Part shown: positions 11,381 through 24,448 of the stretch, piece by piece
How the letters are laid out: every line of letters starts with the position of its first letter
Numbering within the stretch: the first letter of the stretch is position 1
Origin: Perilla frutescens
Taxonomy: Eukaryota > Streptophyta > Magnoliopsida > Lamiales > Lamiaceae
Direction: 5' to 3'
NCBI GenBank assembly: GCA_026008535.1
Contig: BRKX01000012.1
Coordinates: 26,813,848-26,877,847, forward strand
Length of the DNA: 64,000 nt
Notes under the pieces: generated by a model
The model's input: the letters and a program-made list of their open reading frames with translations, nothing else
Told to the model about the DNA's origin: nothing
The model's database searches: none
Program-made: the position numbers and the translations under genes

Positions 11381-11632
11381 TTACAGTCTGTTGGTTCCAC
11401 TGATTGATTTCTGTGGCTCGACTTGTACCGCGTTACAACCAGACGATTCAGCAGCAGCTTCTGAAGACTGATTCTTTCTTGCTCGAGATATAAGGGCTCT
11501 CTGCATGGTTTCCATCAGGTTTCTCACCTTCTTGTTGTCGACTCCAGAGTTATGAACGTCGTTGCTGCCACCACCAGCGTCTACCATGAAGCTCGGCTCA
11601 TCTTGGCACTTGTGAAGCCTGAGGTACTTCAT
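11381..11632 (-). CDS. Small hydrophilic protein of unknown function
   Basis: A single frame of 83 residues starting MKYLRLHKC and ending SISGTNRL. I do not recognise the family. The middle (NKKVRNLMETMQRALISRARK) could form an amphipathic helix; both ends are polar, with an Ala/Ser-rich stretch AAAESSG. No signal peptide or membrane segment. Support for reality: a TATAAATATA box at 11669-11678, only 37 nt upstream of the ATG, which would give a very short 5' leader; a normal dicot codon mix; and its position as a discrete unit between two larger genes. It could instead be part of a non-coding transcript. Confidence 0.5.
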   Translation of the reverse strand: MKYLRLHKCQDEPSFMVDAGGGSNDVHNSGVDNKKVRNLMETMQRALISRARKNQSSEAAAESSGCNAVQVEPQKSISGTNRL

Positions 11633-11668
11633 GGTTCAAAACTTGGCATAGGCAAGAATGAATCTGCT

Positions 11669-11678
11669 TATATTTATA
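11669..11678 (-). promoter_or_regulatory. TATA box of the 83-residue gene
   Basis: TATAAATATA on the minus strand, 37 nt before the ATG at 11632. Confidence 0.55.
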
Positions 11679-12348
11679 ATATCTGAGGTGCAACAGGATT
11701 AAGCGTAGAGACATAGGAAATGACAAAAGATTCAAGAATTTGGTGTAGTTTTAGATTAGGTGGTTGTACCTTTCATTGACATCAAAGTCAGTTTACCTTC
11801 TTGGCAAAACTGTTTGTTTATGATTCAAGACAAGTCCAATTGTTTGTTCTGTTTATTTCTTTACTATCGTCGTGTTGCATTCTGATTGGTAACTTTTAAT
11901 ATGAAGACATGTTTATTTTGAGAAATAATATGGTTTACCACAATAATAATACTTCATAAACAATCTGAGAAAAAAAAAAAAAACAGACAAATCAAATAAG
12001 CTTAATCCCTTCTCGTGTTTCAACTTGAGGGATTTCAGTCAGTACTGCTCAAAAATCGACTTTCATCCAACACTATTTATAAAGAATGATAGAAAGAGTT
12101 CAATGATTACATTACACTATAAATACCTCTTACTAAATAAAATGTGTCTGAAATATATATGACTATGGAGAATTCCTGAGAAATTTTCCTAGATTACAAC
12201 AAAAATGCATAATTACAACAGCCATTAGGCCACGACGTACGTAGGTAGGGTAAAGCAGACCAACCCCACCCCCCTCATCCAAGAAAAAATGAGCACTCGA
12301 TTTCTCTAAACAAATCAGTATTCAGACAAGCTGTACAACGAGTCAGGA
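11679..12348. other. Intergenic / 3' flank of the ADA3-like gene
   Basis: No coding region seen. An A-run lies near 11970-11985; the part next to 12349 is probably the 3' UTR of the ADA3-like gene. Confidence 0.4.
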
Positions 12349-15300
12349 TCAGAACATCAGTAGGTCTGAGAGGTCATCCATTGGTATCTCAAGGCCTACG
12401 GTGTCGTCTTGGTCTTCATGCAAACCGTCCACTTCAAAATTGAACCAAGAATTCAGATCCTGCGGTTCACCTGTATCACAATCTACGCCTAGTTCTTCTA
12501 TTACGTCTATGTTGTCGAGGGGCAAAGCAGAGAACTCGAGCGATTCTTTCGTGTCTTTTGATGACTCGGAGGGGGCATTACCAGAAGAAGACATAAATCT
12601 AACATCTTTTCTCCTGTTGCTACTGTTATTGGCGGGTTCAGAGCCCATCTCCGTGAATTTATTGACCCCAGACATGGAAATCTGAGCTGTTTTCTGTTTG
12701 GGTTTAGATTTTGATTTGCGCTCGCCCTTGGAGCCACCCATAGACAACCGTCCATTTTTACTCGAATCCCTATCTCTTTCGCTTCTCTTTCCCTTTGCAC
12801 CACCCGACAAGCCTAGAGCAGATGAGGCTCTGAAAACAGAACCACCAACGTCATCAAGCGATAATTCCTTTTTCTTTCCTCTATTTGATACTGGTCCATT
12901 TTTAGTAACACCCTGATCACATAGACGAATGGAAGTCCCAAATGCATCTGCAGAACGATGAAAAAGCATGTTTAGTATTTTCAGAACCAAAATAAACCAA
13001 TCTGGAAGGATCTACAACAAAATTTCCTAGCATAATAAACTGCTGGGAGTTTAATGATATTTTGCATAAGCTATTCGTAAAATCGCAGTTGCATTTTTCT
13101 AGATACATTCAAGGGCTTACCATTGGCAGCTGCCAGGTTAACACCAGGAAGTAACTCCATCTCAGTGAACTGCGGAGGTGATGCGTAGACAATCTCCCGG
13201 AGTGCAGGCTCTGAAAAACAACTGATCCCTGAATCTTGAAATTTTTGGCATCTAGCAAGTGTCCTCTTGCAAAAAGCCAAAGCAACTTGTTTAGACACCT
13301 TAGCAATCCCATGCTTAGAAGCATAGGCTCCTTTAGTTGCCTGTCAATCATTCCAAACACGGATCCACCATCAAATCAGAAAGTAGTTCTGATTAAACAT
13401 AAAAGGAGAGAAAATGGAGCAGTGTCTGACTAAATATGATAATCACCGGGGGGGAACTTTACAAAATACATCATTGAGAATTCCAAATTTTAGAAAATTC
13501 ATTAAAAATTTACTCAAAACGACAAATTGACAGACAACTTTAACAAGATATAGTTCGAATGAATATACGGCATTATATATGATAATTGGAGAGCATCAAG
13601 AACTAAAACTGACCAAAAGTTTCTTGAACGCCAACTCAACAAGCTTGTCCATCGCTACCTGCTCAGGGTCCCTGACGTACAATAAAATCGCATTGTATAT
13701 ATCATGAGATGATGCTGACAATATTTCTGCTTTTTGGTGACATAATTTTAGTAACATGAAAAGGGTCCGAGTATTAAGTAAATTACCTTCCAATGTCATT
13801 TCCTTCTTGAATAGCTTTATCTATTTTATCCAAGCATGTCTTCTTCTTCCTAACCTAAATTTTAGGCGAAAGACTTGAAATCAATTACACTGAATAATGC
13901 AGGGAACCTTATATTACAACTAAGGACTTGAAAGTTGAGAGCAAGCGTGCGAGAGGGGAAGGAAGCGTGAGCAAGTAGCAAAGAACCCACTCATGCATGA
14001 ATTTAGAGAAATGTCAATAGCAAAAAATGGAGGAGAGAAAGAAGTATTCTTAAAGGTATCGTGCAAGATAACCTGTTCAAGAAGTCCCTTCTCTAACTGA
14101 GCAATTTCATGGTTGATTCCTTCCTCTTCTTTGTCGTCCAATGCAGGCTGAATTACAGCAATTAATTAGGACAGCAAGAACAAAAAATACATACAAACAG
14201 GAAAAGATAGTTGAACATGTTACATTTGCACAGAGATTATTGCATTTTAACATCAGAATGTCATCAAGATATATAGCTCCATGAAAAAAGGATAGAAAAA
14301 ATGATGAAAAAAACTTATTTTTCAGTGCCAGTCTTTATAATCTGAAACTTACCACAGCTTCCAAGAACAGGCCAATGCTCTGTAGTTCTACTACAAGCTT
14401 TTCTTCAACACCCATCTGCTCATATTGAAAATCAAAGGAAGAAATGCCACTATTGTTTGCCAGCAAACTTTGTGGAGCATGGTCAAATCTGGATAGCCTA
14501 ACCAAAACTTCAACCTCTGAGTGTACAAAACCCCCATCTCTTTGAGTCAGCTCACCGTTACATATATAGTCTACGGCACTGGGGCTCCTATCCACGTCCA
14601 TATTCCCATTACAAGGAAAAATCTTATGTGCATTACCACTTTTCCTTGTTTGAGCACCAATTACTGGCTCACAAAAGTCTAGGTTGTCCATATGCTTACT
14701 TTCGGTTTCAGAAAGGAGGTAAGAATTATTAACTGAATTCCTTGGTCGCCCAAATCCAGTTTCCTCAAATTCTTCAACTTCATCTTCCATTATGAGAGCA
14801 GATAGTACCCTTTGATAAAGTGGAGTACTTCTACCATATATTTTATCTGAATCTGAGCACCCACGTACAAACGAATTCTGAAGGTGTTCAACAGAATCCA
14901 TCCTATCTGAAGAATTCATGCATTTGTTGCCTCGGAAAGAAACAGAGCCAGAAGCCGGCATATCTTCACATTGATAATCATCCTGGTAAAAGAAAAGCAA
15001 GCTTTGGGCATCAGATACACTAAATAAAGGGGATGTGACAACTTTTCAAAAAATAAATAAATAACATGCTCACAAATTTTTGTACTCTCCAAGGATTCGA
15101 CTCAATTTATCAGAAAAATAGCAAATTCCAAAAATACATGATGGACTACCAAGTGTTTGAGAAATAGTTAGTGAAATTTAAGAAGAGAGATCCCAATTAC
15201 AAACCAGTTTCACCTGATCAGAGTTTCCATTGCTGCGGTACTGAGACAAACTTGTGAATGATTCTTCAGCAAATTTGAGCTGATTCAAAAAAATAAAAAT

Positions 15301-18300
15301 AAAAAGAACTTTTAAGAATCATCTGACCAAAACAATTGGAGAATATAAGTAACCACCAACAAAATTTCACCTGTTGTGATAAGTATGACTTTTCATCTGG
15401 GCCAATAGAAGCAAACAAGGCCTCAAATGTCTTCCAGAATGCACTTGAACATGCGTTGCCTACAGCATGTATAAGACAGAATTATCAGCAGAACATATAA
15501 GAGAAGGTTTTCTGTTGAGAACGTAAAAGAGAAAATTAAACCGCAAAAAATAATTACAGATGCTTACAGCTAAAGCTGCAGGCAAAGTTGGCAGCTGACA
15601 ATAGTTCTTCACGATCATCATCTGATTCCCCTGAAAAGGAATAATACCTCAGTTTGTTCTAATTGATTCAAAACTTAAACTACATAAAGTGGCTTTAGGT
15701 TTCTTGTCACTTCTTCTGCTAAGGGAATCATAGTTCATTCTGAACATGACATAGAACTGGTTACAGTGAAGGTGGTAAAACCAGTTTATCAAAGAAGAGC
15801 TCAATTAAGTGATAAAGCAGGTTAAGCACGAGTTCTATTGGCTATATCACCTTGGTTAATGAGAAGAAAAGCAAAAAAAAAAAAAGGAATGCTTATCTTA
15901 ATCTAGACTTTTAAGTTTTAACAATCCAAAAAATCAACACAAACAAGGACCAATTCATAGATCTAAAGAGAAAATGGGTCAGAAGCCTATCAAGAAATTA
16001 ATGGTGGAAACAACTTACAGAGAACAAATTTACAGTATACTGAAATCTCATACAACACCAAACAAAGTGTACAGTTAAGAGACCAACAAACACCAATCTT
16101 GCATTGCCACAGATTAAATGCAGGACTCCAAGAAATGGGGAAACACCTATGTCCACAATCCAAGATTTAAAGATTATTTAAAGGATTTACCACTGCAATC
16201 AGGGGAACCCCCATTTGTCACATGGCCAAGACGAGAAAAGTTTTTGCGATCTGAGAGCTTCTTCAAAGGACGACCGGACTTGCTGTAATATTATGACAAA
16301 GACTACATGAGCAGCAAGAATAACTTAAAAAGGTAGAATTCAGTGTAATTTGCAAGGGAAATCCCCAAGTACCTTCCACTCTTCTCAGAACCAGACCTTA
16401 CATTTCGAAGAGGCTTGGTTGCCACCACATTATCCAATTTTTCTCTTGTTGGTGAAATGCTAGCCCTAGAAAATGGTGAAACTCTTCCACTCCGCCCTTG
16501 CCTTCTCACACCATCACTAATATCTTCTTTGGCCACAATTTTATTCTTTTTTATAGGGATTGTTGATGGGCCAACATTCTGACCAGCATTTGCAGTCCGT
16601 TCTTCTGGATCCTTGCTTCCCATACCTTTATCGTTCATTCTGTTCTCACCAGCACCAGATTCTTCACTTTCAGACAATCTTGCTGGAGATGAAACATTTT
16701 CAGGTTTTACTTTAAAATTTTGGCTTCCATTAGCTGCACTCTTGGAAAGAAGAGAAGTGTTGATCCCACCAATGCTTATCCTTGGACCAAACTCTGTAGG
16801 GGAACACCCTTCAGATTGCATCGGCACTTCATCATTGTTTGATACCGGGATAAGATTTGTTCTCCTTGTTCGTGACATCTTTTGTGGCCTCTGACCACCC
16901 CATTGAGTTATTGGGGGAGAGGATGATCCTGATGGCAAGGACCGCTTGCGGTTGTTAGGTCCACCAACAGAAGTGCTTTTATTCACAACTTGGGTCTGTT
17001 CCCAGCTTTCCAAGGTTCCAGCCACACGAGGAACATTAGCAGCTGAATTTGCGGCAGCCATAGAGCCACTCCGTGGTGCCCTTGATGCCTTCCCTTTTAC
17101 TATTGGAGTAGAAGTCATGGTATGGTTCTCCTCGCGATTATTCAACCTAAAAGGAGGTCCAGCAGAAGTCTCATCCCCATAAATTCCAATTCAGACCAAA
17201 ATAAATAATTTAATGCAGAAGGGACAAGGTAAATAAAGGTCTTAGCTAATATGTATGTTAACTATATGGAAGACGGACGTATGAAAAGAGACATACATAC
17301 TTTAAAAAAAAAGAGATATACATACTTAACATTTACTTTTCCCATGGGTCGCTCCTTAATTGGTCCCCCTGAAACATCCCTTGAGAGCATTGTTTTTTCT
17401 TGTTCACTTTTGAAGGTTACGCGGGAAGCAGAACCTGCAGGAGAAGACATAGGCTCTAGCTTGTTCGCGCCACCAGAAGCTCCTGATCTATCAAAAAAGC
17501 ATATCCATGGTAAAGACACGATGATATTAAAACCAAATAACCAATCCAACAGAAATCCATTTAACCAAAACTATGGTTGAAGTCCAGATAAAACCAATAT
17601 AGAATCATTAAAACCTACAGACACGTCCACTAAGTTAAGTACACTGGATATACACAGAAAATGTTCACTTCATCAAATTTGTGGCTTTCAGATAACAGAT
17701 TAACAACCTACTGTATAGTTCACTCTTTGGAGGAAGATGGCATATACTATCAGAAATGAAATCAAGAATTTAAAGAGTTGGTCAAAAAATTATATAGAAT
17801 AATACCAAAATGCATAATTTAAAAATTATATCGAATTTCCTAAAAAATCCATGTAGAATAATCCCAAAATACAAAATATTTCCAATAAAATAATACTATT
17901 AACCATTCCATAAAATTCAAAATTTTCCCACAAACAACTGATCTCCAGGTCCGTTTCTGCTTAGGAAGTTTAGAAAAATGCTCAAAAGTCAGAACTTAGA
18001 ACCAATTATTTGAAATGCAATGCTGGAGTCATTAAGCTTGGTTTTTCAACTTTCAAAACCATAAAAATAGGAAATGCAAGAATCAATATGCTTGAATTTA
18101 CTAACCTGAAACCATGGGTGGAATCGCCAGAGAGCAGGCTAGAATCCATAGAAAGTTTATTATGCATGTTACGTTTCAGTTCACCATCATTGTCAATGGA
18201 TCTTGAAGACACAGCACCAACAGAGCGTTTCCTTTTCATTTTCTTGTCCCATCCTTCACCGCCTGCAGGTAACCTTCTTATTTTTTCCTCAGCCATATCA

Positions 18301-19949
18301 GAATCTGCATTATTATCTTTAAGAATGTCTCTTTCCTTTGCCACTGTCATAGGCTGCCGGAGTACCGTGTTATTCCTGCCTTCTGGCTGAAAATGAGGAA
18401 GAAATCAATTTTAAATCACACAGAATACAATTCACTAGTGATATATTTGTCAAGTAGAAATAAGGTACTAAGATCCAACACAGCAAAAGATTCTATTTTT
18501 ACAAACCCGGGATTCAGTTGTTGTGGTTCGTGACCGCTTGTTGAGACCAACATTCTTAGATCGGTCATCAAACTTCTGACTTGCTAGTTCTGAAGAGTTC
18601 CTGTGCATCTGAGATATCTTCAAGGTTCCGCCACTAGATCGTTCATTTGTCAACAGCTCATTACGCTGCTGCTGTGGCTTCTTAGACGACAAGGACTCAA
18701 CATATTTGTTCAACTTAGTTATCTGCTCATCCAACTTTTTAGCTCGACCACTAGTCAAAAGGAGCAGTGTTGTTTCAGAATACACAAATACGATAACAAA
18801 ATCACAGAACTTATAAATGTGATTGAGGTTCTAGATAACTCTTTGCGCAATTTTGAGAAGTTAGCACACATTTCAACAAATTGCTATATACCTACGGCTC
18901 TAGAACACAAAAAAAGGGTTAACTGACCATTTCATTTGGATTTTCATGAGAGCTGGGTTTTAAATGGCGCATGGCGCAAAAGGGCCTTGGTGCCATGGCG
19001 AATGGCGCGTGCCACACGTATGTACGGCGCACAATAAGTACAAAAAATGCAATATAAAATATAATCATATACACCCTATTTAAATACCCAAAACACAATT
19101 ATAAATGCATAAATTAACACAAAACACACAATTTAACACAAAACACACAATTCATAAAGCAAAATAGAAGTGTCAAGTCTCAAGTCTTAAGGCTTGAGGC
19201 GCTATCTGTCGCTGTTTCTGATTCTGTTTCTCTTTATCGCGTTGAGGCGTTGAGGTTTGAGGAGGCGCGTTTCTTTCTTTCTTTTATTTAGGTTTAATTT
19301 TAGGTCTAATTTAATAAATAAATAAATTAAAATAAAAACCCTAAAAATCGCCATAAAGCTTGCGCCATGGCCCATGGCGCTCGCCATGGCAGCGCCACAC
19401 GTAGGGTGTGCGCCAAGTTCAGTTTTTTTCGATTTTTGGTCGCCACGCCATAATCTTGCGCCATGGCGCGATTTTTTAAACACAGCATGAGAGTCCGATG
19501 CAACATTTCCAAACAAATATCTAATCTTACCTGGCCTTTACACAAGTCTCTGCAACACTTGCTCTCATTCGTTTTAGCTCCTCAACAGCTGCTGGAGGTG
19601 AATTCTTTAGATGCACAGGCACAAAGGAGTTTTCTTCTGAATTGCTCGCAACTGAATTAGCTAGAACCCTCCTCAACTCACCAGACCGAGCATGCCTTGG
19701 ATCACCCATAACAATAGGCTCCAATATTAGGCATTGAGATAATGAGGGCACTTCTCCCAATGAAATAGCACCACCCCTAGAATTAACCTTTCCAGAACTA
19801 ACATTCCTACTATCCGAACCTTCTCTGAAACTTGAAGACCGACCCAAAGCGGGAGAAGAATACCCCCGCTGGCCACTCTGGTAGTTACCAGCAAAATTAG
19901 TGTCTGGACTGGCTGACATCAACTCAAATCTTGAGTTTCCATCCATCAT
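12349..19949 (-). CDS. ADA3: ADA3-like subunit of the SAGA histone acetyltransferase module
   Basis: Fifteen coding exons join in frame to 1279 residues: 19949-19531, 18750-18507, 18386-18106, 17487-17326, 17146-16373, 16282-16191, 15630-15568, 15459-15371, 15279-15214, 14982-14353, 14147-14073, 13854-13787, 13671-13614, 13340-13121, 12947-12349. The N-terminal 500 residues are Ser/Arg/Gly-rich and probably disordered, with basic stretches (GWDKKMKRKRS). Near residues 920-1030 lies VEEKLVVELQSIGLFLEAV, then an acidic-basic coiled-coil-like stretch (EIAQLEKGLLEQVRKKK) and MDKLVELAFKKLL, the order found in the Ada3 domain of TADA3, which links ADA2-GCN5 to SAGA. The C terminus is acidic and ends DDLSDLLMF. 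Similar Arabidopsis proteins (At4g29790/At2g19390) are described as ADA3 candidates; this name is from memory and moderate confidence. The start Met-Met-Asp-Gly is preceded by a 5'-UTR intron. The splice choice at 17326/17146 had one alternative. Confidence 0.8.
18958..19484. mobile_element. Non-autonomous GCGCC-rich DNA element in an intron of the ADA3-like gene
   Basis: Intron 1 of the coding region contains a block bounded by inverted ends: TTTAAATGGCGCATGGCGCAA at the left, and at the right a sequence whose complement reads TTTAAAAAATCGCGCCATGG. Both subterminal regions are crowded with GGCGC/CATGGCGC motifs, and GCCACACGTA occurs near both ends. The AT-rich middle is non-coding. Dense subterminal short repeats with short TIRs suggest a hAT-like non-autonomous element; the family and exact ends are inferred. 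Confidence 0.6.
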
Positions 19950-20012
19950 TAGGATGAATAACTCATGTCTTTAAGAGTTTAAGTCCTTTCTTTACAAATA
20001 AAAATTAGGCAA

Positions 20013-20870
20013 CCTGGGCAGCAAAAACCTGGAAAATCCAGATACAGAGAGTCATCAAAGAGCACCAGCAAATATCAAAGGGCATTACATTACAACGGTT
20101 ACCATGCTCTATGATCTTTAACAGTGAATGTGATTTAAGGACTTCCAGAATGAGTCAAAGGTACAGATACACATTATAGAATCAAAGGTATGGATACAAG
20201 TATAAAGACCTCCAAATGAAACACTTTTAGAACTGACAGAATTTGGGCGAACACGGTTTCTAGACACTTTCATGATTGACAACAACTTTCTATAAATAGT
20301 GTAGTGCAATGTTTAAATCATTCAACACTAAAAAAATGTCATCTTTGCAAACAAGTGAGATATCCCATAAAATAACATTCATTTTTACAAACTCCATCAT
20401 TCACTACGTAGTAATTAACCAGGCACTTCAGAAGTAGTTTAAAAAACAAAGTTCAAAGACAGAATTGACCATAACCCAAAAGGAGAACATTGAGCAGAAC
20501 AAAATCAATATACAAACACACAACAGTCAAGATGTTAATGCCCATCAATTCCTCGATTTCCCAAACAAAATTGAACGGAGAATTACCCAAATTAAGCAAA
20601 TAAAAGTGGCAGTGAAGAACAAGCCAACACATAATCTACATGTTAAACCTTCAGCGTTTCATCCATACACTAAAAACCCCTAATTGACCAAAGTCCAAAT
20701 TAGGGTTTATCCATAAATCCCCGCTCCCTCCAAATACACAAGTTCTAGCACAATTCAATCGCGCTAATCATCAGAGGATCGCACAAACTAACCTGCATTC
20801 ATCGATCGAGCGGGATCGAAGAGCTGTACCGCCGAGGGAGAAGGGGGAAATGAAGAGAGAGAGAGAGAAA
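20013..20870 (-). promoter_or_regulatory. 5'-UTR exon, 5'-UTR intron and promoter edge of the ADA3-like gene
   Basis: A GT donor at 20792 (GCAG|GTTAG) and an AG acceptor at 20014 (TGCCCAG|GTTGCC) delimit a 5'-UTR intron of about 780 bp; the second UTR exon (20013-19950) leads to the ATG. Upstream of 20830 the strand is CT-rich. 5'-UTR introns often raise expression in plants. Confidence 0.55.
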
Positions 20871-20879
20871 AAAAAAAGC

Positions 20880-22053
20880 GTTGGAGAGAGAAAGAGAGAC
20901 GGCGACCGTGATTAATTTGTGCGCTCGTGTATTTCTTTTCTTTACTTTTTTACTTCCGCGTTTCTCCGATTCACTGAATTTTTGGCCCGCTAGCTGGATT
21001 TTGGGGCAAAATTAATAGATTTTTTGCCCTAAAATTTAGGGCATATTTTTATAGCTTTATTCTATTTATTTAATCTTTTCATTGCCTTCGTTACTGGATT
21101 GGGATTAAGTTTTTTTAAGAATATACAATTTGGTTTGGAGGGAGACTAGCAGTGGGATTAATGTTTGGGATAATCAAGCAATTTTGACTAGCGTTGACTT
21201 TATTTTTGTTGTTGTTTTACAAAAAGGGAATGGATGTCATGAAACATGTGGTCAATTTCTTTTGTTTAGGTGTAGTTTCCTCTTCCCCTGGTGATAATAT
21301 ATCATATTGAATAATGTAAAAATATGTTTCTATTTGCACCACAGTTTTTACTCTTTGCACTATGTCTACTTATTGCACTATAATTTTTACTCTTTGCACT
21401 ACCAATATTGACAATAATACCCTCTCATCTAAAATATGTTTTTAACATAAAAAAAAAACTTAAAAACATAAAATAACTTTAAAAAAGAATTAAAAAATTT
21501 TCCTTCGAACCGTCGTCCTTATTCGATTTCGACCCGAAGGAATTTGTTCGACATTGCAAGACGATTTTGTTTCAAGCCCGACAACTTCGACATAAGATTC
21601 ATGGAACGATTTGGTGAATTATCCGTTCGATTTTGTATATTTTATTTCGTTACGTTTTATACGAAAAAAATAGTTGGGGATTGTTTAAATCTAGTTTTCC
21701 AATAGTTTAAGATGCTATGATATGTTATTAGAATGCTTGGATGCTAGTTTGAGTTGATTGTGCGCAAAAAAAAAAATGAGGTTTTGAGCGAGTTGTTGAT
21801 TTGATTTTTTTTCCCGTTTCACGGTTCATTCGGACTGTATAATTCGAACGTGTATGTTATGTTCGAAGTCCAAAATTCAAACAATACTTGGGGGAAGGAA
21901 AAATTTTCTAAGTGTTCGAACATAAGCATCTAGAGTTCGAACAAAATCAAATTCCTGGACTAAGGCACAGAGAAATGTTCTCTGGTGAAGCATATTTCTT
22001 TTTGGGAGAAAAGTTTATCTAGACAATTAAATTCTAAAATTAGGGTAGTTGGG
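20880..22053. other. Intergenic with a transposon remnant (about 21315-21965)
   Basis: No gene. Contains motifs (TTTGCACTA, CTCTTTGCACTA, GTTCGAACAT-like) that recur in inverted orientation at 40330-40880, so both are probably copies of one TE family. Boundaries are not resolved. Confidence 0.4.
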
Positions 22054-22089
22054 CAAGTTTTAAGGGTATAGGAGTTATATGGGCAATTT
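22054..22089 (+). repeat. Left terminal inverted repeat of the MULE
   Basis: This 36-bp stretch matches the reverse complement of 32589-32624 with about 4 mismatches; the shared core is TATAGGAGTTAT then TGGGCAATTT. Confidence 0.85.
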
Positions 22090-22239
22090 GTACTATATTA
22101 TGTATCTTTTATTTATAGTGGGTCCCAGAAATCTTGAATTTAAAAAAAAATCTGAAAAGGTGTACTTTCAACCCTAAAATCATTAAAGAATCTGAATCTT
22201 TTGGAACTTATCACCTGCCTTATTTTACTTTCGTTATTT

Positions 22240-23900
22240 TCGTTCACTTCTCCAACTTCCGTTACACCAATAACGAAAATTAAATGTCCATAACGAAAAT
22301 TTAATTTCATGAATAACGAATCTTTATTTTTTAACATAACGAAAATTTAATTTTACATGAACGAAAATATAATTTTTGACACGGTGAAAATGTAATTTAA
22401 CAATAAAGAAAATTTAATTTTAACCATAATGAAAGTTAAAGTTACCAACAACGAAAATTCTATTTTTAACATAACGAAAATTTAATTTTAACAAGAACGA
22501 AAATTTAAGTTTTAACATAACGAAAATTTAATTTAACAATAACGAAAATTTAATTTTGACCATAACGAAATTTAAAGTTAACCAAAATCTACTTTTCATT
22601 ACGTAAGGAAATATAAATTTAACAATAACGAAATTTTAATTTTAACAATAACGAAAATTGAATTTTTAACATAACGAAAAATTAATTTAACAATAACGAA
22701 AATTTAATTTTGAACCTGACAAAATTTAAATTTAAACATAACAAAAATTTAATCTAACCATAACGAAAATTGAAGTAGAAACATTTGACCATAAAAGCTG
22801 AATATTCCCCACTTTTTTCGAAAAAAAATAAAATATTTCTTTGGAATAAGATCTTTCCCGATATATATTACGTTGATACTGTATCTTTTGGAACAAAATT
22901 TATCCAAACTCAAGTTTAGTTTGAAAAAAAAATCATGGAATCAAATCCTCTTTATTATCGCCTTAAATATCAGTAACTACCCTCTTTACTCTATCTCTCT
23001 CTCAATTACATTTTTCTTCCTTCTCTTTTCCTCTCCGCCGCTGCTCTATATTTTTTTCGCTCTAAGTTCTGTGAAAATAATAAACTGAGAGATTGATTCG
23101 AGTTGAAGAGGATGGAGGAAGAACGAGAGAAAGGACGTGAAAATGTAGGCCGACCGTCGGGAGAGGTTAGACTCACATCCTTTTAAGCGTTAACGATTGT
23201 CGTCGAGTTATTTACATTTTATCGTTATGCATAATTTTGATTATCGTTACACTTTGTTAGTATCGTTATGCCAATTATATGTTTAATATGAATGTTATGC
23301 CTTTTTTTGAAGTATGGTTATGATTTCATGTAATCGTTATGCTTATTTTTGAATTATCGTTATGATTTCATGTAATCGTTATGCCAATTTATGTGTATCG
23401 TTGCGTCTTGATTTCCTATAATCGTTATGCTTGGATTATCATCGTTATTCCTCATTTTCGTTCTTTTTTGAAGTATCGTTATGCCTAAATTTATGTTTAT
23501 CGTTATGCCAATTTATATTTATCGTTATGCCTAAATTCATGTAATCGTTATGCCTAAATTCATGTAATATTAAATTTATGTTTATCGTTATGCCAATTTA
23601 TATTTATTGTTATGCCTAAATTCATGTAATCGTTATGCCTAAGTTCATGTAATATTAGGCCAAATAATAATAATAATCGTTATTAATAATCATTATTACT
23701 TTCGTTAACACCAATAATAATAATCGTTATTTATTATAATTTTCGTTATGCATTAGTTAATAGAATCGTTATGCCCTCATTAATGTTGATAACATGAGAT
23801 CATTAACGATAACCTTATCGTTATGCCCTATGTTATTTTAGATTTCGTTATTCTTTTTTTAAATAAACGTTATCATATTTAATTAATCATTTAACTAAAT
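22240..23900. repeat. Left arm of the MULE: short-period repeats
   Basis: 22240-22790 consists of about 20 imperfect copies of a unit near AACGAAAATTTAATTTTAAC; 23190-23900 consists of copies of ATCGTTATGCC joined by AT-rich spacers. AACG and CGTT cores suggest that the two sub-arms hold the same short motif in opposite orientation. No coding potential. Confidence 0.85.
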
Positions 23901-24020
23901 ATATAGGCCACATTTATCCAAATCGTTGTGTCCTATTCAATCTTAATTACATTTAATCATAATAATACAAATAATAATTCAATCTTAAATAGTAATAATT
24001 TTCTAATAATAATAATAATA

Positions 24021-24396
24021 ATTGTTTAATACATGTAGCTACAATTTTAATTTAATAATTTAATAACAGTCTAATTTTCTATTGTGAATATAAATAGTAA
24101 TATTTTTTTAATAAGAATAATAATAACAACAACAATTAATCTAATAATAATAATAACAACAATAATAGTAATAATTGTTTAATACATGTAGCTACAAATT
24201 TAATTTAATAATTTAATAACAGTCTAATTTTCTATTGTGAATATAAATAGTAATAATTTTTTAATAAGAATAATAATAACAACAATAATTAATCTAATAA
24301 TAATAATAATAACAATAATAGTAATAATTGTTTAATACATGAAGCTACAAATTTAATTTAATAATTTAATAACAGTCTAATTTTCTATTGTGAATA
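24021..24396. repeat. 153-bp tandem repeat, two and a half copies
   Basis: Units start at 24021, 24174 and 24327 with ATTGTTTAATACATG; the third stops after CTATTGTGAATAT. Each holds AAT/AAC trinucleotide runs. The array directly precedes the ULP-like gene and may lie in its promoter or 5' region. Confidence 0.85.
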
Positions 24397-24448
24397 TTAG
24401 ATTCAGTGGATTAGACGCCCCCTCCAGAGGGTGAAGCCGAATATTTTG

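Noticed and set aside
17146..17181. Alternative upstream exon extension of the ADA3-like gene (DETSAGPPFR)
   Set aside because: It would need an AG in a purine-rich context paired with a different donor; the chosen pair has a good pyrimidine tract and a stronger donor, though the alternative keeps frame.
22240..23900. Regularly spaced short repeats resembling a CRISPR array
   Set aside because: Units are AT-rich, imperfect, with no unique constant-length spacers, in a plant transposon arm.
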